A stretch of 64,000 nt of DNA, from assembly GCA_963722575.1 (NCBI GenBank), contig CAVRNR010000004.1, positions 62,001 to 126,000 of the forward strand, read 5' to 3'. The notes below the pieces were generated by a model. That model saw only the letters and a program-made list of their open reading frames with translations. It was not told the origin of the DNA and ran no database searches. Shown piece after piece: positions 26,389 through 37,368 of this stretch. Each line of letters opens with the position of its first letter. Within the stretch, counting starts at the first letter, position 1. This DNA comes from Fen-178 sp963722575. Its GTDB lineage: Bacteria > Acidobacteriota > Terriglobia > Bryobacterales > Bryobacteraceae. Made by a program: the position numbers and the translations under genes.

Positions 26389-26646
26389 TCACATGCAAAT
26401 CGGGCGCAGGTGTTGGCGGGCCTTGATCTTAAGGATTGAGATGAAGTCCGCGGTGTCGATCAGCGCCTTGTACTCGGCGGCTTCGTCGCTGGTAAGCACG
26501 CCGTCATTGGCCCGTTCGGCGAGCGTGTCGATGCGCCGCTGCACGGGCGGAGCGACGCGCAATTCGACAACGCGGCGAGCCGACTCAACGTCCAGGCAGC
26601 GGCCCAAGGGGTCCAGGAAACCGTCGAGCGCGGTGGCGGCACTCAT
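26389..26646 (-). CDS. Small conserved protein of unknown function
   Basis: 85 aa from ATG 26646 (MSAATALDGFLDPLGRCLDV). The upstream in-frame extension to 26739 is Lys/Arg-rich without homology-like character. The pattern LDPLGRCL...ARRVVELRV...IDTLAERANDGVLTSDEAAEY resembles a family of short all-helical proteins common in cyanobacteria, planctomycetes and acidobacteria; I know no function. It points away from the DUF433 gene, which begins 80 bp upstream on the other strand, in an area rich in toxin-antitoxin-type genes. Confidence 0.65.
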   Translation of the reverse strand: MSAATALDGFLDPLGRCLDVESARRVVELRVAPPVQRRIDTLAERANDGVLTSDEAAEYKALIDTADFISILKIKARQHLRPICM

Positions 26647-26726
26647 GCTCCTACGATACCGCGAAGTCTCCGGGGGCTTCTTCTTCTGTCGAACTTCCGC
26701 TACTCGGCCCCGTTGAGAGTAAACTG

Positions 26727-26978
26727 ATGTTGAGGGCAACCGGCTCCAAGGCGCGCAGCGTGAATCTCGCCGGCGAAGTGATTGTGAAAGACCCCGATGT
26801 TCTCGGCGGAACCCCAGTCTTCCGCGGCACGCGAGTACCTTTTCAGGCGTTACTGGACTACCTGGAGGGCGGTCAAACCCTGGACGAGTTCATCGACGAC
26901 TTCCCGACCGTTGCCCGTGAAGCTGCCATCGCCGCGTTGGAACTTGCCATCTCCGTACTCGCCGGCCACCTTGGATGA
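26727..26978 (+). CDS. DUF433 family antitoxin-like protein
   Basis: 83 aa. The core IVKDPDVLGGTPVFRGTRVP followed by LLDYLEGGQTLDEFIDDFP is the DUF433 signature (winged-helix antitoxin, VapB45-like), with the VAREAAIAALELA C-terminal helix. Its stop overlaps by 4 bp (ATGA) the start of what should be a DUF5615/PIN-like toxin, the usual partner, but that toxin is truncated to 14 codons. So the antitoxin is complete and the toxin is lost. Confidence 0.88.
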   Translation: MLRATGSKARSVNLAGEVIVKDPDVLGGTPVFRGTRVPFQALLDYLEGGQTLDEFIDDFPTVAREAAIAALELAISVLAGHLG

Positions 26979-27019
26979 AGATTCTCCTCGACGAGTGCAT
27001 CCCGCGGAAGCTCAAGTGA
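26975..27019 (+). pseudogene. DUF5615 (PIN-like) toxin remnant of 14 codons
   Basis: ATG 26975 overlaps the DUF433 stop and reads MKILLDECIPRKLK followed by TGA. This is exactly the conserved start of DUF5615 toxins (MKILLDExIPxxL, including the first acidic active-site residues). Everything after is missing and the next gene begins 11 bp later, so a deletion appears to have fused the toxin start to the following gene's leader. Confidence 0.6.
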
Positions 27020-27029
27020 TGAAGGCAGC

Positions 27030-27296
27030 ATGACCTTAGTACGCATTCAGGAGGCCGCACCCCTCGACGGCTACCGCGATCGACTCAGGCTGACAGATGG
27101 CCGGGTAATCGAGCGCGACCTGGCGGAATACCTCATGGGGCCGGTCTTTGCCGATATTCGCAGTAGTCCGGAGCGGTTTCGGGAGTTTCGGGTTGAGGCA
27201 GGGACCTTGGTGTGGCCGGGCGGCGCGGATCTCTGCCCCGACGTATTGATCTGGGGCGGCCTGCCGCCGGCGGACGCTGTTTCAGACGCAGCGTAG
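27030..27296 (+). CDS. DUF2442 family protein
   Basis: 88 aa. The pattern LRLTDGRVIERDLAEYLMGP...FREFRVEAGTLVWPGGADLCPDVL is typical of DUF2442, small proteins often paired with DUF4160 in predicted toxin-antitoxin modules. No DUF4160 partner is present. It follows the truncated toxin by 11 bp and carries AAGG just before its ATG. It may now be co-expressed with the DUF433 antitoxin. Confidence 0.8.
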   Translation: MTLVRIQEAAPLDGYRDRLRLTDGRVIERDLAEYLMGPVFADIRSSPERFREFRVEAGTLVWPGGADLCPDVLIWGGLPPADAVSDAA

Positions 27297-27587
27297 AACC
27301 GATACACGTCCCTCCAGCCACCGCCGTTCCCCATTTCGCCAATTTAGAGGCAACGAACCTACCGAACGCCAGCGGCTAAGCGACTGGGGAGGCGTAGCCT
27401 GTCTCCGAAACTCCCGACACGCCCCCCCCGAAACTTCTTCCAAGAATGGCGGCTCGGTGTATAGTCAATCGGGGCCCGGGATCCCAAAATGGAGATTCCG
27501 GCCAGGATCATCAGGCTCCGCTCTCGTGTGCTGACGACTTCCTTGTTCCTGGTGAGCGGCGCTATGTAGCTAACGAAAGGAGATTAG
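27297..27587. other. Intergenic region
   Basis: 291 bp with no supported gene. It ends with a strong ribosome binding site (AAAGGAG, 8 nt before ATG 27588). A CCCCCCCC run occurs at about 27422. Confidence 0.4.
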
Positions 27588-29209
27588 ATGGCGTTGAGAC
27601 GCATTTTGGCTCCAGCGCGTGTTATAACGCTGGCGCTCATGGCGAGCGTTATCCCCTCCAGTGCGCAAACGCTCACATGCACGTTCCGATTTACCGGGAG
27701 CGGGACGATTGGCGCGCAGGCATTTACGAATGCTGCCATTGCTGTGATGACAACTGGCAAAACGGCCAACCGTCAGTCTCAGCCCTATGGATACTACATC
27801 GCCGATGATTCGGTGTCCATTTCAATCTCAACAGTTGGCACTTTTCAGTTCACGGTACCCGCTCAAACACAAATTGGCGTTGTAAATACGGGTTTTTCGG
27901 ATAACTTGCCCCCCGGCGCTGCTAATACCGGCACTGTGGAAATATACTTTGGCATTCGCAGCGTTGGCGGAGGCGGAATTAATACTAACAATTACCCTTC
28001 TTCTAATGCATGGACCATGTTAAGTTCTTTAAGACCACTCAATCCATGAGTGTATGGTGTAGTAGGGTGGAATAGCTCTCCGGTCATTACAAACGGCGGC
28101 ACATTGATTCTTTATGATATTCCCAACACCACCGACAATGGGCTGACTTTCCAAGCAACGGTCACCAGTAGCACACCGATGATCGGCGTCAGCTCCAGCC
28201 TGCTCAACTACGCCTACCAGAGCGGAGGCAGCCCGCCACCGGTTCAAACGGTCACCGTATCGGCAACCTCGGCGGCAGCGTTCATGGCCTCAGCATCCGG
28301 AGGCAGCTGGTTGTCGGTGAGTCCGACCAGCGGCACTGCACCCGCCAGCTTGAGCGTGGCTGTGAATCCGGCTGGCCTGAATCCTGTAACCTACAACGGC
28401 TCGATCACGGTGACTGGCACGAACGGTGCGCAGGGGACGTCGATCATCAGCGTAACCCTGACGGTGACGGCCCCGCTACCCACCATCATGGGCGTAGCGA
28501 ACGCGGCGAGCTATGCCATCGGGGCGGTTTCCCCAGGCGAGTTGGTTACCCTCTTTGGCACAGCCATCGGACCGGCCACCGCGGCATACGCCACCACGGA
28601 CCCATCGAACGGCAAGCTCTGGCGACCACCATCGGCGGCGTGCAGGTGCTATTCAATGGCACGGCCGCTCCAATGATTTACGCCAGCAGCACGCAGGTGT
28701 CGGCGGTGGTGCCATATGAGATGGCTTCCGTCGCAAGCCCTGGGGTGTGGATCAAGTACTCGGGACAAACTTCCAACGCGTACCAATTGACCACGACGAC
28801 CACGGTGCCGGGGCTGTTCACGCAGAACACGTCGGGGAGCGGGCCGGGGGCCATCCTGAACCAGGACAACAGCGTGAACGGGCCGGGGAATCGAGCGGCC
28901 AAGGGCAGCATCGTGCAGGTGTTCATGACGGGCGAGGGGCAGACCAGCCCGCCGAGCGTCACGGGCGCGATTACGAACGCCAACCTGCCGCCTCCGCAGG
29001 TGACACCGGCGCCGCTACGGGCGGTCGGGGTGACGATCAACGGGCAGCCGGCGCTCTATGTGTACGCCGGGGAGGCGCCGGGGCTGGTGGCGGGAATGAT
29101 GCAACTCAACGTGCAGATCCCGGCCAACGCGCCGTCGGGTGACTTGCCGATCCTGGTGTCAGTTGGCGGGAACACGAGCCAGAAGGGCGTGACGGTGTCG
29201 GTGCAGTGA
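27588..29209 (+). pseudogene. Broken secreted BACON-like / Solibacter-type C-terminal domain protein
   Basis: One gene of about 540 codons with two lesions. It starts with a strong RBS and a signal peptide (MALRRILAPARVITLALMAS). An in-frame TGA at 28047-28049 interrupts it (LSSLRPLNP, stop, VYGVVGWNSSP); TGG to TGA would explain it. The same frame resumes at once with a BACON-like Ig segment (SASGGSWLSVSPTSG, LTVTAPLPTIMGVANAASY). Around 28615-28625 the frame shifts (PSNGKL, then LATTIGGVQVLFNG in another frame) into the C-terminal domain ending GEAPGLVAGMMQLNVQIPAN, the TIGR03437-type ending common in Solibacter. Both breaks could be sequencing errors, but two in one gene favours decay. Confidence 0.75.
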
Positions 29210-29362
29210 GGTGGTGCAGCCGACGATGCGTGCCGGCCGTGTTGGACCACACCGAGTGAGTAGATCGGGGCGAGTTATCGGAAGAATTTCAAAATCAGAC
29301 GCGTGCCATTAGTTTGGTGCGGCACAGATTGCACGGAATATGATCTCCCAATGGGCAGTAGG

Positions 29363-29393
29363 GTTCGAAGGGGGTTCGAACCCCCCTTCGAAC
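29363..29393. repeat. Near-perfect palindrome in the 29.2-29.6 kb gap
   Basis: GTTCGAAGGGGGTTCGAACC followed by CCCCTTCGAAC reads almost identically on both strands (one extra C). It lies in a 384-bp non-coding region downstream of the pseudogene. Confidence 0.7.
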
Positions 29394-29419
29394 TTTGGAG
29401 TCGAGCCCATTAGGGCGAA

Positions 29420-29595
29420 AGAGAATAGCCCAAGGCGTCAGCCTTGGGAATGGGATGAACGGTTGGAAAAGCTCCGGAACAGGGCGTAAGATCTGGCACG
29501 AGAAGAATTCTTACGCCCCTCCGGGGGCTGAATCGTTTCCGCGCTTATTCCCACGGCTTGCGCCGTGGGCTATGGTCTGACGCTCCTACGGAGCT
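29420..29595. repeat. Nested hairpin element ending on the korB stop codon
   Basis: A set of stem-loops: CCCAAGGC/GCCTTGGG (29429-29448), GGGCGTAAG/CTTACGCCC (29483-29517), CCCACGGC/GCCGTGGG (29540-29559) and GCTCC-TAC-GGAGC (29582-29594). An outer pairing ATAGCCCA (29426) with TGGGCTAT (29556) encloses the first three. The last hairpin overlaps the TAG of korB. Similar sequences are, to my knowledge, widespread intergenic repeats in planctomycetes and acidobacteria. Confidence 0.7.
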
Positions 29596-30637
29596 AACGC
29601 AACTCTTCCATCACTTCATCGAGCGCCGCTTTCGGGGGGCGGGTTCTCGATTGCGGGAGGGTGCCGACCGGCTCGTCTACCATGTTCAATAGGTCGATGA
29701 AGGTGGGCTTCTCGGTGTTCACATACAACACGCCGGTGACTACTTCGCCTTTGGCGTCGGCGGATTCCAGCATGGCGGCGGCGGCCATGCGGTCGGTGGG
29801 GTCAAAATCGCGGCCGAGCTTGCGGATGCGCAGGTGGGAGCCGTCATGCATCCGAACGTCCATCACCGCGCCGTCCGGGATCTCGACTGAAATATCTTCG
29901 AATGACGGGACGAAATCCAAGTCTTGCAGGATCTCTTCGTGGTCCTTCACATAGCTGTAGCTCTTGGTGGAACCCTCGTGGTCGTTGAAGGTGACACAGG
30001 GCGAAATCACGTCGACCACGGAGAGGCCGCGGTGCGCGATGGCGGTTTTGAGAATGGCCTGAAGCTGCTTCTTGTCGCCGCTGAAGGAACGCGCCACGAA
30101 GGTTGCGCCCCATCTGAGCGCCAGGGCGCAGCAATCGAACGGCGGCAGATCGTTGTGCACGCCGGTCTTGAGCGTCGAGCCCAGGTCGGCGGTGGCCGAA
30201 AACTGCCCCTTGGTCAGGCCGTAGACGCCGTTGTCCTCGATGACGTAGATCATGGGCATGTTGCGGCGCACCAGGTGCATGAACTGGCCGAGGCCGATGG
30301 AGGCCGTGTCGCCGTCGCCGGTGACGCCCAGGCCGAGCAGGTTGCGGTTGGCCAGGATCGCGCCGGTGGCGATGGCGGGCATGCGGCCGTGTACGCTGTT
30401 GAAGCCGTGCGAGAGGCCCAGGAAATAGGCGGGCGATTTCGAGGAGCAGCCGATTCCCGAGAACTTTGCCACGGTCCAAGGTTCCACGCCGAGCTCGTAG
30501 AAACACTCGATGAGGCGCTCGGAAATGGCATTGTGGCCACAGCCGGCGCACAACGTGGTCTTGGCGCCCTTGTAGTTGATAACCTCCAGCCCGATGTGAT
30601 TGACCTTCTTGGGCGGAGGCGTCGCGGTCGTGCTCAT
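29594..30637 (-). CDS. korB: 2-oxoacid:ferredoxin oxidoreductase, beta subunit
   Basis: 347 aa TPP- and Fe-S-binding subunit of a 2-oxoglutarate-type ferredoxin oxidoreductase. The cluster and TPP motifs are visible: LCAGCGHNAI, GIGCSSKSPAYF, and the TPP-Mg motif VTGDGDTASIGLGQF with DNGVYGLTKGQ downstream. With the alpha/gamma subunit it oxidatively decarboxylates a 2-oxoacid to acyl-CoA and reduces ferredoxin (or runs in reverse). It overlaps korA by 4 bp. Its TAG stop lies in a GCTCC-TAC-GGAGC repeat hairpin. Confidence 0.93.
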   Translation of the reverse strand: MSTTATPPPKKVNHIGLEVINYKGAKTTLCAGCGHNAISERLIECFYELGVEPWTVAKFSGIGCSSKSPAYFLGLSHGFNSVHGRMPAIATGAILANRNLLGLGVTGDGDTASIGLGQFMHLVRRNMPMIYVIEDNGVYGLTKGQFSATADLGSTLKTGVHNDLPPFDCCALALRWGATFVARSFSGDKKQLQAILKTAIAHRGLSVVDVISPCVTFNDHEGSTKSYSYVKDHEEILQDLDFVPSFEDISVEIPDGAVMDVRMHDGSHLRIRKLGRDFDPTDRMAAAAMLESADAKGEVVTGVLYVNTEKPTFIDLLNMVDEPVGTLPQSRTRPPKAALDEVMEELR

Positions 30638-32478
30638 TTGCCCTCCTGTCCGGCGACATCTTCGGTGACCGTGCGCGCGTCCAGCGGCAGGCCGCCATAG
30701 TAGGTTACGCTGCGCAGTTTCGCGATCAAATCGGCGTCCAGTTCCAGGCGCATCAGGCCCAGTAACTGCGCGTCGCGATTCTGATCCACCACGTAGACCC
30801 GCTCGTGGCGGCGGATGAAATCCAGTAAGTGCGGGGTGAACGGATACGCCTTCAGGCGCAGGTAGCTGGCCTCGATATCGTAGTCGCTCTTCAACTGGTC
30901 GCAGGCTTCGCGCACGGCGTAATCCGAGGTTCCCACGGCGATGAAACCGATCTTGGCCTTCTCGGCGATCTGGACCACCGGCGCGGGAACGTGCTGGCGC
31001 ATGGTCTCGAACTTGTGCGCCAGGCGGTCCATGTTGTCGATGTAATCGTTCTCGCGCTCGCTGTACTGGGCCTTGTCGTTGTGGCCGCTGCCGCGCGTGA
31101 AATAGGCCGCGGCGGGATGGTTGGTGCCGGGAAGCGTGCGGTAGCCGACGCCATCGCCGTCCAGGTCCCGGTAGCGCGCGAAACCGCCCAGCTTGTTCAG
31201 ATCTTCGGCGGTCAGCACCTTGCCGCGCCGGATGGGTTGTTCGGGGTACTCAAACGCGCCGGCCATCCAGTTGTTCATGCCCAGGTCGAGGTCGGTCATG
31301 ACGAAGACCGGGGTCTGGAAGCGCTCGGCCAGGTCGAAGGCTTCAATCGCCATGGAAAAACACTCTTCGGGGGAGCAGGGAAAATACATGGGGTGGCGGG
31401 TGTCGCCGTGCGAGAGAATGGCGGTGGTCAGGATGTCGCCCTGCTGGGTGCGCGTGGGCAGGCCGGTGGAGGGGCCGACGCGCTCGACGTTGAAGACGAC
31501 GGCGGGCATCTCCGCGTAGTAGCCCAGGCCGATGAATTCCGACATGAGCGAGATGCCGGGGCCCGCGGTGGCCGTCATGGAGCGCGCGCCCGCCCAGCCC
31601 GCGCCCAGCGCCATGCCGATGGAGGCCAGCTCGTCTTCCGCCTGCACGATGGCGTAGGTGGCTTTGCCGGTTTCGGGATCGCGCCGGAAGCGCTTCATGT
31701 AGCCGATCAGCGATTCCACCAGCGACGACGAGGGCGTGATGGGATACCACGTCACCACCGTCACGCCGGCGAACATGGCGCCGAGCGCGCAGGCCGAGTT
31801 GCCGTCGATGATGATCTTGCCGGCGGTTTCGTTCATGCGCTCGACGCGGAAGGGGTCGGTCTTGGTGAAGGTGGCGGCGGCGTAATCGAAACCCGCCTGG
31901 CACGCGCCCCAATTCATATCGGCGGCTTTCGCCTTGCGTTTGCCGAACTGCTTCACCAGCGCCGCGTGGACCTGCTCCATCTCGATGGAGAGCAATTGCG
32001 CCAGCACGCCGTCGTAGATCATGTTGCGGACCAGCTTGCGCAGCCGGGCCTCGGGACAACACGGCGCCACCAGTTTATCGAACGGCACGGGATAAAAATG
32101 GAGATCGCCGCGCAGCTCGTTGAGCTTCAACGGCGCGTCATAGACCACGGCGGCGCCGCTCGCGAGCTGCATGACGTCTTCCCGCGCAGTTTCGGGATCC
32201 ATGGCCACCAGGAAATCCACTTCCTTGCGGCGGCCGACGTAGCCGTGCTTGCTGGCGCGGATGGTGAACCATGTAGGCAGCCCGGCGATATTGGACGGGA
32301 ACATGTTCTTCCCGGAAACGGGGATGCCCATTTGAAAGAGGGCGCGCATCAGGACGGTATTGGCAGTCTGGCTGCCGGAGCCGTTAATGGTGGCGACCTG
32401 GATGCTGAAATCGTTGATGACAGGTTGGCTCGTTTGGCCCGAAACAGGCGCCAGCGGCGAAACCTCTAGTGTTGACAT
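30634..32478 (-). CDS. korA: 2-oxoacid:ferredoxin oxidoreductase, fused gamma-alpha subunit
   Basis: 614 aa from ATG 32478, chosen because AAGGAA stands about 10 nt upstream and the in-frame sequence before it has no family character. Residues 20-200 are the gamma domain (QVATINGSGSQTANTVLMRA); from about 225 comes the alpha pyrimidine-binding domain (GNSACALGAMFAGVTVVTWY, PITPSSSLVE, QAEDELASIGMALGAGWAGA, TATAGPGISLMSE). This gamma-alpha fusion with a separate beta subunit is the standard KorAB layout. In an aerobe it may feed an oxygen-tolerant TCA variant; aconitase lies 1.4 kb away. Confidence 0.93.
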   Translation of the reverse strand: MSTLEVSPLAPVSGQTSQPVINDFSIQVATINGSGSQTANTVLMRALFQMGIPVSGKNMFPSNIAGLPTWFTIRASKHGYVGRRKEVDFLVAMDPETAREDVMQLASGAAVVYDAPLKLNELRGDLHFYPVPFDKLVAPCCPEARLRKLVRNMIYDGVLAQLLSIEMEQVHAALVKQFGKRKAKAADMNWGACQAGFDYAAATFTKTDPFRVERMNETAGKIIIDGNSACALGAMFAGVTVVTWYPITPSSSLVESLIGYMKRFRRDPETGKATYAIVQAEDELASIGMALGAGWAGARSMTATAGPGISLMSEFIGLGYYAEMPAVVFNVERVGPSTGLPTRTQQGDILTTAILSHGDTRHPMYFPCSPEECFSMAIEAFDLAERFQTPVFVMTDLDLGMNNWMAGAFEYPEQPIRRGKVLTAEDLNKLGGFARYRDLDGDGVGYRTLPGTNHPAAAYFTRGSGHNDKAQYSERENDYIDNMDRLAHKFETMRQHVPAPVVQIAEKAKIGFIAVGTSDYAVREACDQLKSDYDIEASYLRLKAYPFTPHLLDFIRRHERVYVVDQNRDAQLLGLMRLELDADLIAKLRSVTYYGGLPLDARTVTEDVAGQEGK

Positions 32479-32554
32479 CGTTGAAGATTCCTTATAAGCG
32501 GGAGTGTAAACCCCATCTCCATTATGATGAGTAATCACACCCCTTGGTTGCACC

Positions 32555-33010
32555 TCAGGGCGGAGCGCCGGCAATCAGTTCGCGGATCTTCGGGCCGGCC
32601 AGCGACTCCAGCGCGCGTTGGGCAGGCTCCGAAAGTTCCGCGCCTATCGAGAAATCGAGACCCACGACGGAAATCAGAAACGCTTCGGGACGCGCGCCGT
32701 AGAGCGACCGGGCGCCCTCCAACAGGGCGGCGGGAGTGGCGAAATGCGTGAATACAGGGGCCGGGCCGCCAGTGGTCCCCAAGGCCGCCACGGTCATCTT
32801 GCCGGGATCGTCCCCGACCGCCGCATCGATGAAGATCACGCGGCGGGCGCGGCTGACCGGTTCCATCAGCTCGGGGGTGAGTTGGTGGACGGCCAGGATT
32901 TCGACGCCGGCATCGTGGATGAGGTCCCGCAACCGCAGGGCGGCGTGCCAGCCAAAGCCATCGTCGCCGCGGAGCGGATTGCCGTAGCCGATGATGAGGG
33001 TGTGGGGCAT
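32555..33010 (-). CDS. Hydrogenase maturation protease family (HyaD/HycI-like)
   Basis: 151 aa endopeptidase of the family that trims the C-terminus of [NiFe]-hydrogenase large subunits. It has the signature IIGYGNPLRGDDGFGWHAAL (Asp nickel ligand), FIDAAVGDDPG with the second metal Asp, and the His in FTHFATPAALLEG. Length is normal. No hydrogenase structural or hyp genes are in the window, so the substrate enzyme must be elsewhere or the protease may act on another target. It lies 76 bp upstream of korA on the same strand. Confidence 0.85.
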   Translation of the reverse strand: MPHTLIIGYGNPLRGDDGFGWHAALRLRDLIHDAGVEILAVHQLTPELMEPVSRARRVIFIDAAVGDDPGKMTVAALGTTGGPAPVFTHFATPAALLEGARSLYGARPEAFLISVVGLDFSIGAELSEPAQRALESLAGPKIRELIAGAPP

Positions 33011-33058
33011 TCCACTCCTATAACACGTCCGCTCGCCGGCGTGTGCGTGGGACGGACC

Positions 33059-33790
33059 CTATTGTCGCGGCACGAACTCGGGGGGCGAGACGTCGGTGTT
33101 CACGGTAACCATTTTGGGGGCCAGAACCCGTCTTAGGTCCAGCGCGGCCGCACCGTGGTCCTGGATCTCGTCCTGGGCTACCGAGGAATCCACCTGGGCG
33201 ATGTTGTAGCTGATGGTGGTCGGCAGAATGCGGAAGTAGTATGGTCCTTTGGAACCGATGGCCGCCGTCACGCACTTGCCCTTGGTGGCGCAGAACTTGT
33301 AGGTTCCGGGCACTGCCGCGACGTAAAAGTACGTGTTGCACGCCAGGCGCGCCAACTCGGCCTGGTTGGCGTAGATGGTCGGTTTGAACACCACCATCTC
33401 TCCCCTCCGGCAGACTCCGTAGAATTCCACCCAGACCCCCTCGGGACTTTGATCCGATTGCGTCTGCTGGGCCGCCGGCGGGGGTTCGGACGGAGCCGGA
33501 GCCGGCGCCGCCGGCGCCGGATTGGAAGCGTTCAGCATGGCATTCAGAATTACCTGCGAGACGCCCTGTTCTTTCAAACGGATCAGTTCTTCCGGGCTGG
33601 TGTCGAAAGAACTGGGCTTGTTCTGGATCGCCAGCACAATAGTATTCTCCGCGAGCCCCGCTTTGACCATCTTGACGATGTCGGCATTCACAAGAGGCTT
33701 GGGCTGCGCCGCAGCTTGCCCCCAACCAACCTCGGCGAAGACCGATAACATCGCGGCCGCCGCCATGACCGCCGTAAACCGTGCTTGCAC
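33059..33790 (-). CDS. Secreted protein of unknown function with a DUF2846-like C-terminal half
   Basis: 243 aa. Signal peptide at the start (MQARFTAVMAAAAMLSVFAE, probable cleavage after GWGQA). Residues 35-88 contain LVNADIVKMVKAGLAENTIV and SPEELIRLKEQGVSQVILNA, a helical module I associate with acidobacterial secreted proteins. A Pro/Ala linker (about 90-115) leads to a beta-rich part with YFYVAAVPGTYKFCATKG, resembling DUF2846 lipoproteins, and four Cys that could form two disulfides. No enzymatic motif is seen. It is divergent from the aconitase gene. Confidence 0.7.
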   Translation of the reverse strand: MQARFTAVMAAAAMLSVFAEVGWGQAAAQPKPLVNADIVKMVKAGLAENTIVLAIQNKPSSFDTSPEELIRLKEQGVSQVILNAMLNASNPAPAAPAPAPSEPPPAAQQTQSDQSPEGVWVEFYGVCRRGEMVVFKPTIYANQAELARLACNTYFYVAAVPGTYKFCATKGKCVTAAIGSKGPYYFRILPTTISYNIAQVDSSVAQDEIQDHGAAALDLRRVLAPKMVTVNTDVSPPEFVPRQ

Positions 33791-33895
33791 GCCTCACCTC
33801 CGGGCGATGGATTCCAATCCATTTTCCACGAATGAGGGTTCCGGGGCAAGCCTTTACTTTGGCTGCTTGAGGTTTCGGCCACTATAATCAAACTA

Positions 33896-36512
<2,617 letters not shown>

Positions 36513-36514
<2 letters not shown>

Positions 36515-36589
36515 TTCGGTGACAGGCTACGAAACCCCCAAATGCGAGCGGCAAAGTAATTTAGGGGTTTCGTAGCTTGTCACCGAATT
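36513..36589. terminator. 31-bp inverted repeat over the acnA stop codon
   Basis: Arms 36513-36543 and 36559-36589 are reverse complements except for two positions (one a G-U wobble), with a 15-nt loop. The left arm includes two bases of the acnA stop TAA. It would form a very long hairpin at the 3' end of acnA mRNA and could stop transcription or protect the message. No U-tract follows. Confidence 0.7.
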
Positions 36590-36630
36590 AAGGTGCGCGT
36601 GAGGCGGCACTCCGGTTATAATCTGGACTT

Positions 36631-37296
36631 ATGAAAGCCTTAATTCTGTTACTCGTTACCGGGTCCGTGATGCTTGCCCAAGCTCCGCCTCCGGCGCCTG
36701 CCGCGGCGCCCACCCCCAACCTGATGAATCCGTCCACGCTGAAAGCCACGGCGCCGGATTTGTTTCGGGTAAAATTCACGACCACCAAGGGCGACTTCGT
36801 GGTGGAAGTGCATCGTGCCTGGGCTCCCCTGGGAGCGGACCGTTTCTACAACCTGGTGGTCAACAAATTCTTTGACGACGCGGCCTTCTTCCGCAACGTG
36901 CCGGAATTCATGGTGCAATTTGGGATTCCGGCCAATCCGGCTATTGGCAGAGCCTGGTACAACGCCAACATTAAGGACGATCCCGTCAAGCATAGCAACA
37001 CCAGGGGAACGATCACCTTCGCTAAGACTGATCTACCAAACTCGCGATCCACGCAGTTGTTCATCAACTTCAATGACAGAAACGTGTTTCTGGACGCCTC
37101 GGGATTCGCGCCGTTTGGAACGGTGGTTTCGGGTATGAGCGTGGTGGATGGCCTCTATAACGGTTATGGGGAGAAACCGGACCAGGGGCGCATCACGGCC
37201 GAAGGCAAAGCCTATCTCGACAAGAATTTCCCCAAGCTGGACACCATCAAGTCCACCACTATAGTGGAGATGCCCGAAGGCAAAAAGAAGAAGTAA
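36631..37296 (+). CDS. Secreted cyclophilin-type peptidyl-prolyl isomerase
   Basis: 221 aa. Signal peptide MKALILLLVTGSVMLAQ, then a Pro/Ala spacer, then a cyclophilin domain from about residue 47: TTKGDFVVEVHRAWAPLGAD, RFYNLV, FFRNVPEFMVQFG (catalytic R, F and Q region), STQLFINFNDRNVFL and APFGTVVSGMSVVDGLY. It should catalyse proline isomerisation in the periplasm. The C-terminus is Lys-rich. It is followed by two hairpin repeats shared with the convergent TPR gene. Confidence 0.92.
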   Translation: MKALILLLVTGSVMLAQAPPPAPAAAPTPNLMNPSTLKATAPDLFRVKFTTTKGDFVVEVHRAWAPLGADRFYNLVVNKFFDDAAFFRNVPEFMVQFGIPANPAIGRAWYNANIKDDPVKHSNTRGTITFAKTDLPNSRSTQLFINFNDRNVFLDASGFAPFGTVVSGMSVVDGLYNGYGEKPDQGRITAEGKAYLDKNFPKLDTIKSTTIVEMPEGKKKK

Positions 37297-37300
37297 AGCG

Positions 37301-37368
37301 GTTGGCAGGCGGAAGCGCCTGCCCCACAGTGAAGACGAAGGTGGGACAGACGCTTTCGTCTGTCAACG
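37301..37368. repeat. Paired 8-bp hairpins between convergent genes (repeat family C)
   Basis: Hairpin one: GGCAGGCG-GAAG-CGCCTGCC (37304-37323). Hairpin two, on the opposite strand: GACAGACG-AAAG-CGTCTGTC (37344-37365). The arms differ at paired positions from each other and from the copies at 19759 and 19949, but each stem remains fully paired. They fill the whole gap between the PPIase stop and the TPR protein stop. Confidence 0.8.

Noticed and set aside
28047..28049. In-frame TGA as a selenocysteine codon
   Set aside because: No SECIS-like structure was recognised, no Sec enzyme context exists, and the same gene also carries a frameshift, so decay or error is simpler.
28605..28640. Programmed ribosomal frameshift in the BACON-like gene
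   Set aside because: No slippery heptamer or downstream pseudoknot was seen, and the upstream nonsense codon already breaks the gene.
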